A DNA stretch of 64,000 nucleotides from Macrostomum hystrix (Eukaryota > Platyhelminthes > Macrostomidae), in assembly GCA_950097015.1 (NCBI GenBank), contig CATNEN010000035.1, positions 994,001 through 1,058,000 on the forward strand, read 5' to 3'. The notes below the pieces were generated by a model. It made no database searches. It saw nothing but the letters and a program-made list of their open reading frames with translations, and was not told the DNA's origin. The position numbers were made by a program, and so were the translations under genes. Positions 1-11,356 of this stretch are shown one piece after another. The stretch's first letter is position 1. Each line of letters opens with the position of its first letter.

Positions 1-644
1 TGCAGCTAGCTAGCTGACATTCAAAGTTATTAAGGAAAAATTGTATACGCTTTTTTCTACTTGCAGTAAACGGTCTTTAGAGATGTTATTATTCTTTTGT
101 ATTTTTTTTCGACATTTTTACTTTTTATGGCTGTTTATCTATCGCTTCTGCAATGTTTTAAAGCTTTTTTGACGTTTACACGTGCATTATTTAGGCATTT
201 AGATCGTATATTCGTTTTTTTCTACCAAAGCACGAAGCACTTTTACGTTTAGTTTTAAAACTGAGCTAGATATTGGTATGGAGCCATAGTTTTTATGTAT
301 AAATATAATACAGATTCTGGGATATTTTCTTGTACTTTAATTTTTTGTCTTCAGTTGTCTTTTAACATTGTTGATAATATTTAGTTTGTGTTTTCCATAA
401 CATGTCAGTAATGAAGTTTTTTATTATAACGTTTGTTTGCTGAATACTCGTATTTAATTTACTGCTCAGACAAGTGAACTTCTTTAACTAATAATTGCGT
501 AGGCTTGATTATGAGCGCACGGATTACGTTTCGTGATTGAGTGTAGCGTCTGAGTGAAAGATAGGCGGTTGACAATAATTCTGTCACACATTTCACAGAA
601 GAGATTTCCACTTCTCTCAACTGAACTTATTTTTGTATTGCTTT
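1..644. other. AT-rich spacer, no gene seen
   Basis: AT-rich sequence downstream of the U2 snRNA with no supportable coding region. Positions 43-67 hold a short acceptor-like motif (polypyrimidine run then CTACTTGCAG) that recurs at 2082-2107. Confidence 0.6.
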
Positions 645-835
645 GATGCGCAGATCCTTGCTGTACTGCAGCGCAAGGCCTACGCGTGGACCAGGTCGTG
701 TGAACACGAAGCACTGGCCCGACTCCACAAAAACTGGATTAATAACGTAGTAGACCAATGGTCTACGTTTGAGGTATTAATCTCAAAAGAACAGAAACTA
801 CACTTTGATCTTAGCCAATAAGGCCGAGAAGCGAT
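645..835 (-). ncRNA. U2: U2 spliceosomal snRNA (divergent copy)
   Basis: U2 snRNA pairs with the intron branch site in the spliceosome. Read on the minus strand from 835, the 5' end ATCGCTTCTCGGCC, then GGCTAAGATCAA and AGTGTAGTTTCTGTTC, match the U2 5' domain. The rest folds like U2. Stem IIa is TTTGAG/CTCAAA around a loop with TTAATA. Stem IIb is GTAGACC/GGTCTAC (750-766). A Sm-like AGTTTTTG follows. Stem III is TCGTG/CACGA with an outer GGCCAG/CTGGTC. Stem IV is CCTTGC/GCAAGG with loop CTGCAGTAC, the U2B'' site. Length is about 191 nt against 188 in human. Stem sequences differ from human while pairing is kept, which argues against a decayed copy. Oddities are GUAGUU instead of the near-universal GUAGUA branch-pairing motif (796-801), and small insertions in stem I. 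I recognise no promoter element or 3' box. The 3' end is approximate. Confidence 0.85.
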
Positions 836-2980
836 AAAAATTGGGAAGCAGATTGATTATTTTACTAGATGTACCTTGCAACATTTTGCATTTCTACCCT
901 ACTTTTCGTGTTGCACAGCTACAGATGCAGAAATTGGCATGAAAAGTGCTTATAAGCTTGCTTAAACTTGGCTGATGCTACTGAAAAGTGTACTTTTTAT
1001 AGTGAACAGCTTTTCATTTTTTATTTAAAAGCTCTGAATTGAGATAACTAAGTTTACAACTAAAAAATGGAAAGTACTCGATATTGCCATACGGGCAGAA
1101 TAAGTATGTGCAAATAGCGCTACTGTTAGTAATATAACAATATAATAACAATCAAACACTCATGCACGTCATCGTTCCGAAGATTTATGACTGGTTCGAA
1201 TTTATTGCTAGTAAAAAATTCCAATGTTTTCTGCGTAGCAAATTTTTATTCATGGCAGAATTTTTATTCTGCCATACCACATGCACATATTTCATTTACT
1301 CTTCGGGTTCAAACGATTTGCCGTTGCGCGTCGCTTGGGCTACTCGAAGTTGTCAGGCTTGAATATTTATTGATGCACTTTTTCATCGCAGGTTCGATTG
1401 AAGTTGTATTAATCTATTAAATGAAAAATAAACTACGCACGTGGAGCACTTCCGAATTGACTTGAACACTGGACAAAAAAGGTTTATTTAATTTAGGCTA
1501 GTCAGTGCGTCGTGCAGATAGCACGAAACCATGTGGTCATGAGTTCGAGTCACTTATGTCGTAAATTCTTTGTCACTTTTTTATTAAACCTCAACACATC
1601 GGTGCGTACTCATTTTTAATACAAGTACCATAGCTAACTATGAAGCTCAACACTTATCGAGTTAAAATGGTTAAATCTATAAAACCTAAATTAAATTCTG
1701 CGTCGAAGCAATTCATGTATGCACAAAAGAAACAAATGTTATTACGCAATGAATTACAGTTCATTTTGTCTAGTTACAATTGTATTTATAAAATACTATA
1801 TTTAATGCAAATAGCAAATTCTGTTCTTGTTTAGTTAATAAAAAGTTTTGGTCCTATCCGATATGTATCGAAAACTACATAAAAAAGTCTATAAAGAATG
1901 GTGAGACAAACTAAACTGATGTAAATTTACTGCGATTCAAAGCGGTGAACTTAGACCAGATTAGACCAGAATTCTATCAATCGATCAGTTAGATTTGATA
2001 AATCGATTTGTAAGATAATAGTTACTAGTCCTTGGAACTACCCTGCATCTGTAAGCTAAAAGATGAACAGAACATAATTCAGTATACGCTTTTTTTCTAC
2101 TTGCAGTAGAAGATACAAGATATAATTATTAATATACAACAATGGACCCAATTCCTAGGCAAATTTCTATAAAATACAATCAATGAGCTTTAGGTGGTAT
2201 GCTCAGCTCAGCATGGAGTGCATGCGTCACAGTGTCGGTGTTATCATTAGACCAACAGACTGAGTAGCCTCCACAATGTGGAGGTCCCTTGGGACACAGC
2301 CAAGCCCGGCCTGGGTGGGGTCTCCGGTTAGTTTAATTTGTATGGAAATTGATTTCAGTTGTGTCGCGCCGGGACCAGGCCAAAGCTGACCCCTTGACCC
2401 CTGTGTCACAGACTCAGGCCAGCTCACACAAAACTCTTTCCCCAATGTATACTCTATTTGGGTATCTTTTTCTGAAGCTAATTTCTCAAGAGGCGATGGA
2501 GTCGAGTTGCGTGTTTTTTCTCTTTAACAGTGAAATTCAATTTTCAAGCAACGACGCGATGGAAGACAGGGGACTGCGGAGAGCTTTTGAAAGATTCTCG
2601 GCTGGATTGGGGAATTGAAAATTTGGCGTCATCCCCATGAGAGGTTCGCTCTTACGAGTGTATATTAGGAAAAGCGAAAGTTGTTGGTACTGCCTATATT
2701 CGTTTGGCCAATCAATGGCCCCATTACAGCATTGATATGCGCGCTAAATGAAGAAAATTTGTTTAACTACTGGACTGGCATGCATGCATTTCCCTAGAGG
2801 GTCGCCTTCTTGTGCATCAATTGCGACACGGTGAATGCTTCGACTCAAAAGCTGAATTAGAGCTCGGTAAGGGGTTTGGGCGCTTTGAATATGCATGACG
2901 GCAAGTTGCTAGGGACGGCTTTGTTCGGTTCTTGGACGAAGAAGCGCATGCACGTCTACTGGCTTCGAAAAAGATGTTGG
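836..2980. other. Intergenic spacer, no gene seen
   Basis: No coding region I can support. A tRNA-like B box (GAGTTCGAGTC) near 1540-1550 (+) may be a SINE remnant. The acceptor-like motif of positions 43-67 recurs at 2082-2107. The left part would contain the U2 promoter, which I cannot identify. Confidence 0.5.
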
Positions 2981-5900
2981 AGGACTGGTGTGTAATGACT
3001 GCTGAGGCTGAAGGGCTGGTGTGTAATGACTGCTGAGGCTGAAGGGTTGGTGTGTAATGACTGCTGAGGCTGAAGGGCTGGTGTGTAATGACTGCTGAGG
3101 CTGAAGGGCTGGTGTGTAATGGCTGCTGAGGCTGAAGGGCTGGTGTGTAATGACTGCTGAGGCTGAAGGGCTGGTGTGTAATGACTGCTGAGGCTGAAGG
3201 GCTGGTGTGTAATGGCTGCTGAGGCTGAAGGGCTGGTGTGTAATGACTGCTGAGGCTGAAGGGCTGGTGTGTAATGGCTGCTGAGGCTGAAGGGCTGGTG
3301 TGTAATGACTGCTGAGGCTGAAGGGCTGGTGTGTAATGACTGCTGAGGCTGAAGGGCTGGTGTGTAATGGCTGCTGAGGCTGAAGGGCTGGTGTGTAATG
3401 ACTGCTGAGGCTGAAGGGCTGGTGTGTAATGACTGCTGAGGCTGAAGGGCTGGTGTGTAATGGCTGCTGAGGCTGAAGGGCTGGTGTGTAATGGCTGCTG
3501 AGGCTGAAGGGCTGGTGTGTAATGGCTGCTGAGGCTGAAGGGCTGGTGTGTAATGACTGCTGAGGCTGAAGGGCTGGTGTGTAATGACTGCTGAGGCTGA
3601 AGGGCTGGTGTGTAATGGCTGCTGAGGCTGAAGGGCTGGTGTGTAATGACTGCTGAGGCTGAAGGGCTGGTGTGTAATGACTGCTGAGGCTGAAGGGCTG
3701 GTGTGTAATGACTGCTGAGGCTGAAGGGCTGGTGTGTAATGGCTGCTGAGGCTGAAGGGCTGGTGTGTAATGACTGCTGAGGCTGAAGGGCTGGTATGTA
3801 ATGACTGCTGAGGCTGAAGGGCTGGTGTGTAATGGCTGCTGAGGCTGAAGGGCTGGTGTGTAATGGCTGCTGAGGCTGAAGGGCTGGTGTGTAATGACTG
3901 CTGAGGCTGAAGGGCTGGTGTGTAATGTCTGCTGAGGCTGAAGGGCTGGTGTGTAATGGCTGCTGAGGCTGAAGGGCTGGTGTGTAATGGCTGCTGAGGC
4001 TGAAGGGCTGGTGTGTAATGGCTGTTGAGGCTGAAAGGCTGGTGTGTAATGGCTGCTGAGGCTGAAGGGCTGGTGTGTAATGACTGCTGAGGCTGAAGGG
4101 CTGGTGTGTAATGGCTGCTGAGGCTGAAGGGCTGGTGTGTAATGACTGCTGAGGCTGAAGGGCTGGTGTGTAATGACTGCTGAGGCTGAAGGGCTGGTGT
4201 GTAATGGCTGCTGAGGCTGAAGGGCTGGTGTGTAATGACTGCTGAGGCTGAAGGGCTGGTGTGTAATGGCTGCTGAGGCTGAAGGGCTGGTGTGTAATGA
4301 CTGCTGAGGCTGAAGGGCTGGTGTGTAATGACTGCTGAGGCTGAAGGGCTGGTGTGTAATGACTGCTGAGGCTGAAGGGCTGGTGTGTAATGACTGCTGA
4401 GGCTGAAGGGCTGGTGTGTAATGGCTGCTGAGGCTGAAGGGCTGGTGTGTAATGGCTGCTGAGGCTGAAGGGCTGGTGTGTAATGGACTGCTGAGGCTGA
4501 AGGGCTGGTGTGTAATGGCTGCTGAGGCTGAAGGGCTGGTGTGTAATGGCTGCTGAGGCTGAAGGGCTGGTGTGTAATGACTGCTGAGGCTGAAGGGCTG
4601 GTGTGTAATGTCTGCTGAGGCTGAAGGGCTGGTGTGTAATGGCTGCTGAGGCTGAAGGGCTGGTGTGTAATGACTGCTGAGGCTGAAGGGCTGGTGTGTA
4701 ATGACTGCTGAGGCTGAAGGGCTGGTGTGTAATGACTGCTGAGGCTGAAGGGCTGGTGTGTAATGACTGCTGAGGCTGAAGGGCTGGTGTGTAATGACTG
4801 CTGAGGCTGAAGGGCTGGTGTGTAATGACTGCTGAGGCTGAAGGGCTGGTGTGTAATGACTGCTGAGGCTGAAGGGCTGGTGTGTAATGACTGCTGAGGC
4901 TGAAGGGCTGGTGTGTAATGGCTGCTGAGGCTGAAGGGCTGGTGTGTAATGGCTGCTGAGGCTGAAGGGCTGGTGTGTAATGACTGCTGAGGCTGAAGGG
5001 CTGGTGTGTAATGACTGCTGAGGCTGAAGGGCTGGTGTGTAATGACTGCTGAGGCTGAAGGGCTGGTGTGTAATGACTGCTGAGGCTGAAGGGCTGGTGT
5101 GTAATGACTGCTGAGGCTGAAGGGCTGGTGTGTAATGGCTGCTGAGGCTGAAGGGCTGGTGTGTAATGTCTGCTGAGGCTGAAGGGCTGGTGTGTAATGA
5201 CTGCTGAGGCTGAAGGGCTGGTGTGTAATGTCTGCTGAGGCTGAAGGGCTGGTGTGTAATGGCTGCTGAGGCTGAAGGGCTGGTGTGTAATGACTGCTGA
5301 GGCTGAAGGGCTGGTGTGTAATGGCTGCTGAGGCTGAAGGGCTGGTGTGTAATGTCTGCTGAGGCTGAAGGGCTGGTGTGTAATGACTGCTGAGGCTGAA
5401 GGGCTGGTGTGTAATGTCTGCTGAGGCTGAAGGGCTGGTGTGTAATGGCTGCTGAGGCTGAAGGGCTGGTGTGTAATGACTGCTGAGGCTGAAGGGCTGG
5501 TGTGTAATGACTGCTGAGGCTGAAGGGCTGGTGTGTAATGACTGCTGAGGCTGAAGGGCTGGTGTGTAATGGCTGCTGAGGCTGAAGGGCTGGTGTGTAA
5601 TGGCTGCTGAGGCTGAAGGGCTGGTGTGTAATGACTGCTGAGGCTGAAGGGCTGGTGTGTAATGGCTGCTGAGGCTGAAGGGCTGGTGTGTAATGACTGC
5701 TGAGGCTGAAGGGCTGGTGTGTAATGACTGCTGAGGCTGAAGGGCTGGTGTGTAATGACTGCTGAGGCTGAAGGGCTGGTGTGTAATGGCTGCTGAGGCT
5801 GAAGGGCTGGTGTGTAATGGCTGCTGAGGCTGAAGGGCTGGTGTGTAATGACTGCTGAGGCTGAAGGGCTGGTGTGTAATGGCTGCTGAGGCTGAAGGGC

Positions 5901-6342
5901 TGGTGTGTAATGACTGCTGAGGCTGAAGGGCTGGTGTGTAATGACTGCTGAGGCTGAAGGGCTGGTGTGTAATGACTGCTGAGGCTGAAGGGCTGGTGTG
6001 TAATGGCTGCTGAGGCTGAAGGGCTGGTGTGTAATGACTGCTGAGGCTGAAGGGCTGGTGTGTAATGACTGCTGAGGCTGAAGGGCTGGTGTGTAATGGC
6101 TGCTGAGGCTGAAGGGCTGGTGTGTAATGACTGCTGAGGCTGAAGGGCTGGTGTGTAATGACTGCTGAGGCTGAAGGGCTGGTGTGTAATGACTGCTGAG
6201 GCTGAAGGGCTGGTGTGTAATGGCTGCTGAGGCTGAAGGGCTGGTGTGTAATGTCTGCTGAGGCTGAAGGGCTGGTGTGTAATGGCTGCTGAGGCTGAAG
6301 GGCTGGTGTGTAATGGCTGCTGAGGCTGAAGGGCTAGGTGTA
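2981..6342. repeat. 31-bp satellite array, about 108 copies
   Basis: Tandem 31-bp unit containing GAGGCTGAAGGGCTGGTGTG and TAATGNCTGCT. Nearly all variation is at one base, N = A, G or T. Rare other changes include a one-base insertion near 4490. Because 31 is not a multiple of 3 and no frame has a stop, an open frame of about 1,196 codons runs along the minus strand with a 31-residue repeat made from the three frames in turn. I treat that frame as an artefact. Confidence 0.97.
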
Positions 6343-7205
6343 ATGGATATTGCTATAACATCGAATTTCATAGTTCTGTTTCCAAGCTTTGAAGCCGAAA
6401 TGCTCAAAAGATTATGAACGATGTAAGTGAATGCAATGTGTTAAGAAGTAGTTCAGTGAAGTTGACATTAATTAATAAGACATGAAATGCACATTAAAGT
6501 TATGACATAACAAAGTTGGGTCTCGCCTCACATGAAGGATCATTATATTTTTTATCAGACTAAAGCTAAAACAGGTGCTAGACAATGCATATAAACAACA
6601 TGGAAATACAAAAATAAACAATAAAAAGAAATTAACAATAGGGCTAAGTGGCATTTGGTAGTTTTTCCTGAAATAATGATCTTTAATAATTTGGGAAGAT
6701 TGAACGGCAGAGTATAGTTCTTTAAGCTGTGTTACATAACAGCCCTGCCTTAAATACTTCTCAACGTAAGTAAGGCCTGATAATTTTGTGCCAACTTTAA
6801 GCCTAAATAAATAATTGTGAATCATTGAAGGGTGAACTGACTGTGACACAATGAAATGTATAGCTAAGGTATATGTTCTAGCACATTTGGTTGGCCTTAA
6901 TCTAGATATGCTAGAATATTCTTAAACAAAAGCAAAACAATATACAAAAACAAGAAGCTACAAGCAAGGTATGACAAAGCAATTTTGCTAGAAATTATCC
7001 GTACTTACATTGTTCAACTTGTTTCCAACTTTAGCAAACAAAACAAAATGAAAAAGACAAATTTAATGATTAGAATTGACAAATGTCCATTTCGAGTACT
7101 ACTCAAATAAAAAGGTAATATAGATGGAGTTTTTTAGCTGTCAACAAAAAACAAATGAGTGATCCACGATCAGGTCGACTGTGCGAAAAGCATTTGTCAA
7201 TAAAA
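6343..7205. other. Spacer between satellite and M13-like gene
   Basis: AT-rich, no supportable gene. It should hold the 3' UTR of the minus-strand gene that ends at 7206. The clearest candidate poly(A) hexamer on that strand is ATTAAA near 7058. Confidence 0.45.
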
Positions 7206-9464
7206 CTACGGCAATAACGGCTGGCAGACTCTCCAGCCACTGCTACGGCAGCCGAAGGCTTCAATGAAACCCGGCACGCGAACCAGCAGACGGCTAAGAC
7301 GATCAGACATGGATCCGGCTGGGCCCCAGCGATGAGAGGCCACCGCCTTCTGGCAGTACAGCTGACCGATGGAGACGAAAAACTCGCGCTGCTTAGCGGC
7401 CGATGTCGCCGACGACTTCGGCGTAGACATTCGCAGCGCCGCAGCAGCAGCTGAAAATTCGACAAAGTCACGGCGAGCCGATTGCGGCCTGGCGTCCAGG
7501 CACTCCATGGCCGACCGGTTGGCCACGAACGCGGCTGACGGCGAGGCGGCCAAGCCAGCGAGTTCGTAAGCCAGAAGGAAGTCCAGTTGATGAGGCCGCG
7601 ACATCAGTGCCGGCAGGTAGTACGCCAGCGGATACGGGAACCGGCGCCCAGCGTCGTCCAGTGCGTCGCTGAAAAACAACGGCGGCGAAGGGGGCGGCGG
7701 TGGCGGCAGCTGGGGCGGAGGATTGCCGGCGGAGGCGTGGAAGGCCAGCCGGTGAGCCGCTAGTCGACGGTGTCTGAGGGCGTCCAACAGGTTGGGCAGA
7801 AATTCGACGTCGGCTGGTAGCCGGAGTTCACCGTACAGATTCAACAGCCGCTCCTCCCTGCCGAGGCCGCCGTCGAGGCCAAACTGAGCCGACAAGCCCC
7901 AGACAGGTCGGGCGCGGGTCAGACGGTTGCCGCTGCCGATTTCTTCATGCAAGGCGGCGCGTGCGACCTCGAGTCGTTCGGCCGCAAATTGAAGCGCGCC
8001 TGACTCTCTTGTCAGGTGTCGCGCAGCGAACGAGGCCACCAGAGCGTCAGGGAACAGACGGTGCAAGCTGCGCAAACACGCCTCTGGACGGTCGCCTTCG
8101 TCTTCAATGTCGTCTTTCGCCGGCTTCTCAATCGGCAGTGCGTCACGCAGCTCAACAAAGTGCTGTCGAAGCTCAGCTAGCGCATTGACAAAGGCGTAGC
8201 CAACCAGCGTGTCCGGGTCCTGTCGCGAGGCCAGGTCGAACAGGCGCCTCAGCGTGTCGGCCTGTCGCACGCACACCCGGCTGTACTTGCCCTCAGCCCA
8301 GGCTGGCAGGATGAGGCTGCGGAAGCTGAGCCAGCCAGTGGCTCCGTTTGGAAACAGGCCGGCCAGACCGTTTGCGTCCAAATGGTCGTCTGGGGAAGCC
8401 TTGCTAGCCGAGTCAAGCAGCTGATGAAGCGCCGTGTGGTAGGCCGCCATCTTCTCGACGATGAGGTAGGGCACTCCGCGCTTCGCCAGCCGGAATGCGG
8501 CTTCGATCAGTCGGACGAGCCTGTCGCGAGTAATCCCAGCCAGTCCACGTGGAGTCGACGGCGTTAGGCACAACGGCAGCGTATCCTCTGGCGCTGACCC
8601 AGAGCCTGCGGAGACTACATCGACACCTGTTGGAAAGTCGTGCACCAGGAACTGGGCGAGAACGCGTTCCGGGGAGTGCTCGAAGCCCCAGACCACCGAT
8701 TCTGCACCGAACACCGACATCGGTGTGAAACGGCCGAGGTCGGAGAAGGCCAAGACCACCTGGGCAGAGGTCAGGCCGGTCGAAGCAGCACAGGAGCGAG
8801 TCAGATTGGACAATGCCTGCTGCCAGCCGATCCCGTGTCCCGTGGGACTCATCAGCAGCGTCTCCAATAGAGAGTCCCGCAATCGCAGCTGCAGCTGACG
8901 CACCGAGTTGGTCTCGCGCTCGACGCTTCGACCGCTCCAGCGCAGGCTGACGGCCGAGTTGAAACGCCCACACGCGGCTGCATGGAGTCCGCTATCGCCA
9001 GCGCAGACGTCAGCTGTCGGATCGGCGAAGTCGCCTGAAGACTGCGACAACTGCCAGCTGCTGCCGCTATCTGACGAAGTTAGCATCATTGAATTGGAGG
9101 CGCCGTGCCCTGCCGCGGACGAAGCAGCAGAGGAGAAGCGGCTGCGGGCGCAGTCAGCGGTGGCAAACGCCGGCAGGGCGGTTCTGGCGTCCAAGAAGAA
9201 GTAGAACAGGCAGAGAACTCCGAAGCCAGCAGCCAGGAGAGACAGCAGGCCGGCTAGGACACAGGTTGTGGCGCGGCAGCCGGACCGCCTTGGACAACAG
9301 CGGTGGCTCTTCGCCAATGACGAAGCTGCGGCCTCAGCGTCCGAGGTCGATGATGAAGACATTGCGGAGGAAGCGGCGTTGGTCTTTGTCTGAGCCGACG
9401 GCGGAATTAGGGCCTCCTCGTTGCCTGAAGAGGCGGTGACGGCGGTGGAGCCGGAAGTTGTCAT
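7206..9464 (-). CDS. Neprilysin-like M13 family membrane protein, probable pseudopeptidase
   Basis: Intronless frame of 752 aa. I chose the ATG at 9464 (good context, GCCATGA) because a TATA box at 9604-9611 puts the start site near 9575, and the longer frame opens only at a TTG. Visible parts: a Ser/Ala-rich cytoplasmic tail; a membrane anchor at about 67-91 (type II); a Cys pair at about 153-165 (VCAGDSGLHAAACGRF) like the M13 ectodomain start; an M13-like helical region (EACLRSLHRLFPDALVASFA); and a C-terminal block from 692 (FFVSIGQLYCQKA, then FIEAFGCRSSGWRVC) matching the M13 tail. Active M13 enzymes are zinc endopeptidases with HExxH and a downstream ENxAD. Here neither is present. The closest match to the first is YELAG at about 633-637, after a Pro-rich insert. 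Family placement is fairly sure; loss of catalysis is inferred from the missing ligands. Confidence 0.8.
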   Translation of the reverse strand: MTTSGSTAVTASSGNEEALIPPSAQTKTNAASSAMSSSSTSDAEAAASSLAKSHRCCPRRSGCRATTCVLAGLLSLLAAGFGVLCLFYFFLDARTALPAFATADCARSRFSSAASSAAGHGASNSMMLTSSDSGSSWQLSQSSGDFADPTADVCAGDSGLHAAACGRFNSAVSLRWSGRSVERETNSVRQLQLRLRDSLLETLLMSPTGHGIGWQQALSNLTRSCAASTGLTSAQVVLAFSDLGRFTPMSVFGAESVVWGFEHSPERVLAQFLVHDFPTGVDVVSAGSGSAPEDTLPLCLTPSTPRGLAGITRDRLVRLIEAAFRLAKRGVPYLIVEKMAAYHTALHQLLDSASKASPDDHLDANGLAGLFPNGATGWLSFRSLILPAWAEGKYSRVCVRQADTLRRLFDLASRQDPDTLVGYAFVNALAELRQHFVELRDALPIEKPAKDDIEDEGDRPEACLRSLHRLFPDALVASFAARHLTRESGALQFAAERLEVARAALHEEIGSGNRLTRARPVWGLSAQFGLDGGLGREERLLNLYGELRLPADVEFLPNLLDALRHRRLAAHRLAFHASAGNPPPQLPPPPPPSPPLFFSDALDDAGRRFPYPLAYYLPALMSRPHQLDFLLAYELAGLAASPSAAFVANRSAMECLDARPQSARRDFVEFSAAAAALRMSTPKSSATSAAKQREFFVSIGQLYCQKAVASHRWGPAGSMSDRLSRLLVRVPGFIEAFGCRSSGWRVCQPLLP

Positions 9465-9603
9465 GGCGATGATGGCTACAGCCGCCTCTGATCGACGTCT
9501 TGCGTGCTTCTGAATGTTTCGGCCTTTTGGGATCAGCGAATAGTCGCTTTCAGGGCTGTGGTTTTTCGTCAATGAGTTCTGACACTCTGTTTTCTGTCGT
9601 CTT

Positions 9604-9611
9604 TTTATATA
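9604..9611 (-). promoter_or_regulatory. TATA box of the M13-like gene
   Basis: TATATAAA on the minus strand, 140 bases upstream of the chosen ATG at 9464. A normal TATA-to-start distance gives a leader of roughly 110 nt. Confidence 0.6.
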
Positions 9612-11356
9612 AAAAGCTTGCTGGGGCCAGCCCGGCCTTCATTCGATGACGGGCGCTGCTGGCGAATCCGCGGACCTGTGGGCTGAGGAATTGGGGTGGC
9701 GTCTGGGCAGGGGTGGAAAATCGCCAATTAGGGGAGGGTGGCGGACTGAGGCGACACTCGGCAGTCTTGGGCCTCGCCTAGTGCCCAAGATTTTGGTGGG
9801 AGATGAGGATAATGAGGCTGGATCGAAGCGCCAGCGTGTGCCCTCAGGGCGGCTTTTGCAAAGGGATCTGGGGCTGGGGTGGATTGTTGGCCTTTATCCC
9901 AGATTCCGGAGAGCACAGATGAAGGAGCGATTCCGGAGATCACGGGGCCGAAGTGTTGAGCCGCGGTTTGCCGAGGGATGTGAATAAAAAAGAGTCATTG
10001 GTGGCACTGGTGGCATTGACAAGAACACTCTTTGACCTCGCAGCGGATGTCACAGTGGCCCCTCAGCAAGGCTCGCCTCTGTCACAGCTCCACTTTTTTT
10101 TTCTAGAATTTGATCCTCAGCAAACGGGAGAAATGTGACACAAATGGGATACAATGATGATGGGCATTGCAGTGAATTCTCGGATAGTTGCAATTGATAC
10201 TGGCGCATAGTAATTTGAGCATGAGAAAAAAATCCGCAGCCGAAAGGACTCAATGGGATCAGATGATGCGTTGAGCCGCCATTAATATTTTCTTCTGAGT
10301 AATCCTATTTCTCTACGGTACGGATTTGTTTGATTACACCAGCTGGTGGCAATGTTGTTCCACTTGCGAATTAGAGAAACGTTCCTCTGGTTTTCGGGGA
10401 TGAGAATTTGATGAGAAAAAATGTTGCAAAAACAACGGCCTCCTTCGCAGTCCGTCCGAATGGGATAAATATCCCCCAAAGCAGGGACAATTCTTACTAC
10501 ATTTCCCCTACTTGCTGTCGCGACCCACCGCAGAGTCGACCAGAAAATCTACTCAAAGATGCTGCAGTTCTCACTCGGTACAAATCTCTCATCGTCCTCG
10601 CTCCCAGTCGTGACCCCGGGAATCCAGTGCCCTTCACTTTGCGCAGTTCAGACAGTAAATGAAGCAGCATTCATTTATATGGCTAGTAATATTTAAGCCA
10701 AGGCTTAGGCCTATATAGGCCTCACTGATTGTGTGGACATTGTGGGCTAAGGAAGAGGAACCCACCGGACTGCAAGACACCAAAACACAGACAGGGACAA
10801 TTTGTGCCATTTCCGATTGCGTCTATTTCGCTGTTTTATTACGTAATCCAGTTTACAATGTGCTAGCCACCTTGACTGCGTAACCAGTGTGTGTTTGTCT
10901 GCAACAAAAATTTGTTGAGGTGGGTAGAAAATGATTTACTGCCTCGTTGCACACCTAGAAAGGTCTGGCGATGAAGACACAGCGCATTTTAGGAGACAAC
11001 TTAATCACTGTAAGCAGTCAATTGTGGAATATTGATATTGAACAGCAAGCGTATCAGACAGTATCTCTGATCCATAAGACTGCGTTTTATAACACTCGCC
11101 CCGGCTTTTTCGCACGAACAAGCAACTCCTGCGCTACGTGTCACGCCGAAATACAGGATAATCCTGAAACTCGGGGATTCTATTGGTTACTGCGCCAGTC
11201 AATACAAACTGGCCTCTTCAAGTCGGAATTTTTAAGACACTTTGGGACGAACTCTTGATGGTGATAAGACTTATTCGTGGTTTCATAGATCGACTTCAGA
11301 TAGCACACTGTTTGACAATGCACGGTTGAACCTGACAGGGCGGTGATCGGATAGAT
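9612..11356. other. Spacer, no supportable gene
   Basis: Moderately GC-rich near 9650-9950, then mixed. A 95-codon open frame with an ATG (10971-11258, +) has no recognisable domain or repeat. I do not call it a gene. Confidence 0.4.

Noticed and set aside
2817-6407. Open frame of 1,196 codons with a 31-residue repeat
   Set aside because: It follows directly from a stop-free 31-bp satellite read in all three frames; the flanks show no coding features.
8413-8973. 186-codon frame overlapping the M13-like gene
   Set aside because: Shadow of the GC-rich gene in another frame, with no recognisable domain.
10971-11258. 95-codon frame with CATCH, a haem-c-like CXXCH
   Set aside because: A single short motif in an otherwise unrecognisable frame with no splice or expression evidence.
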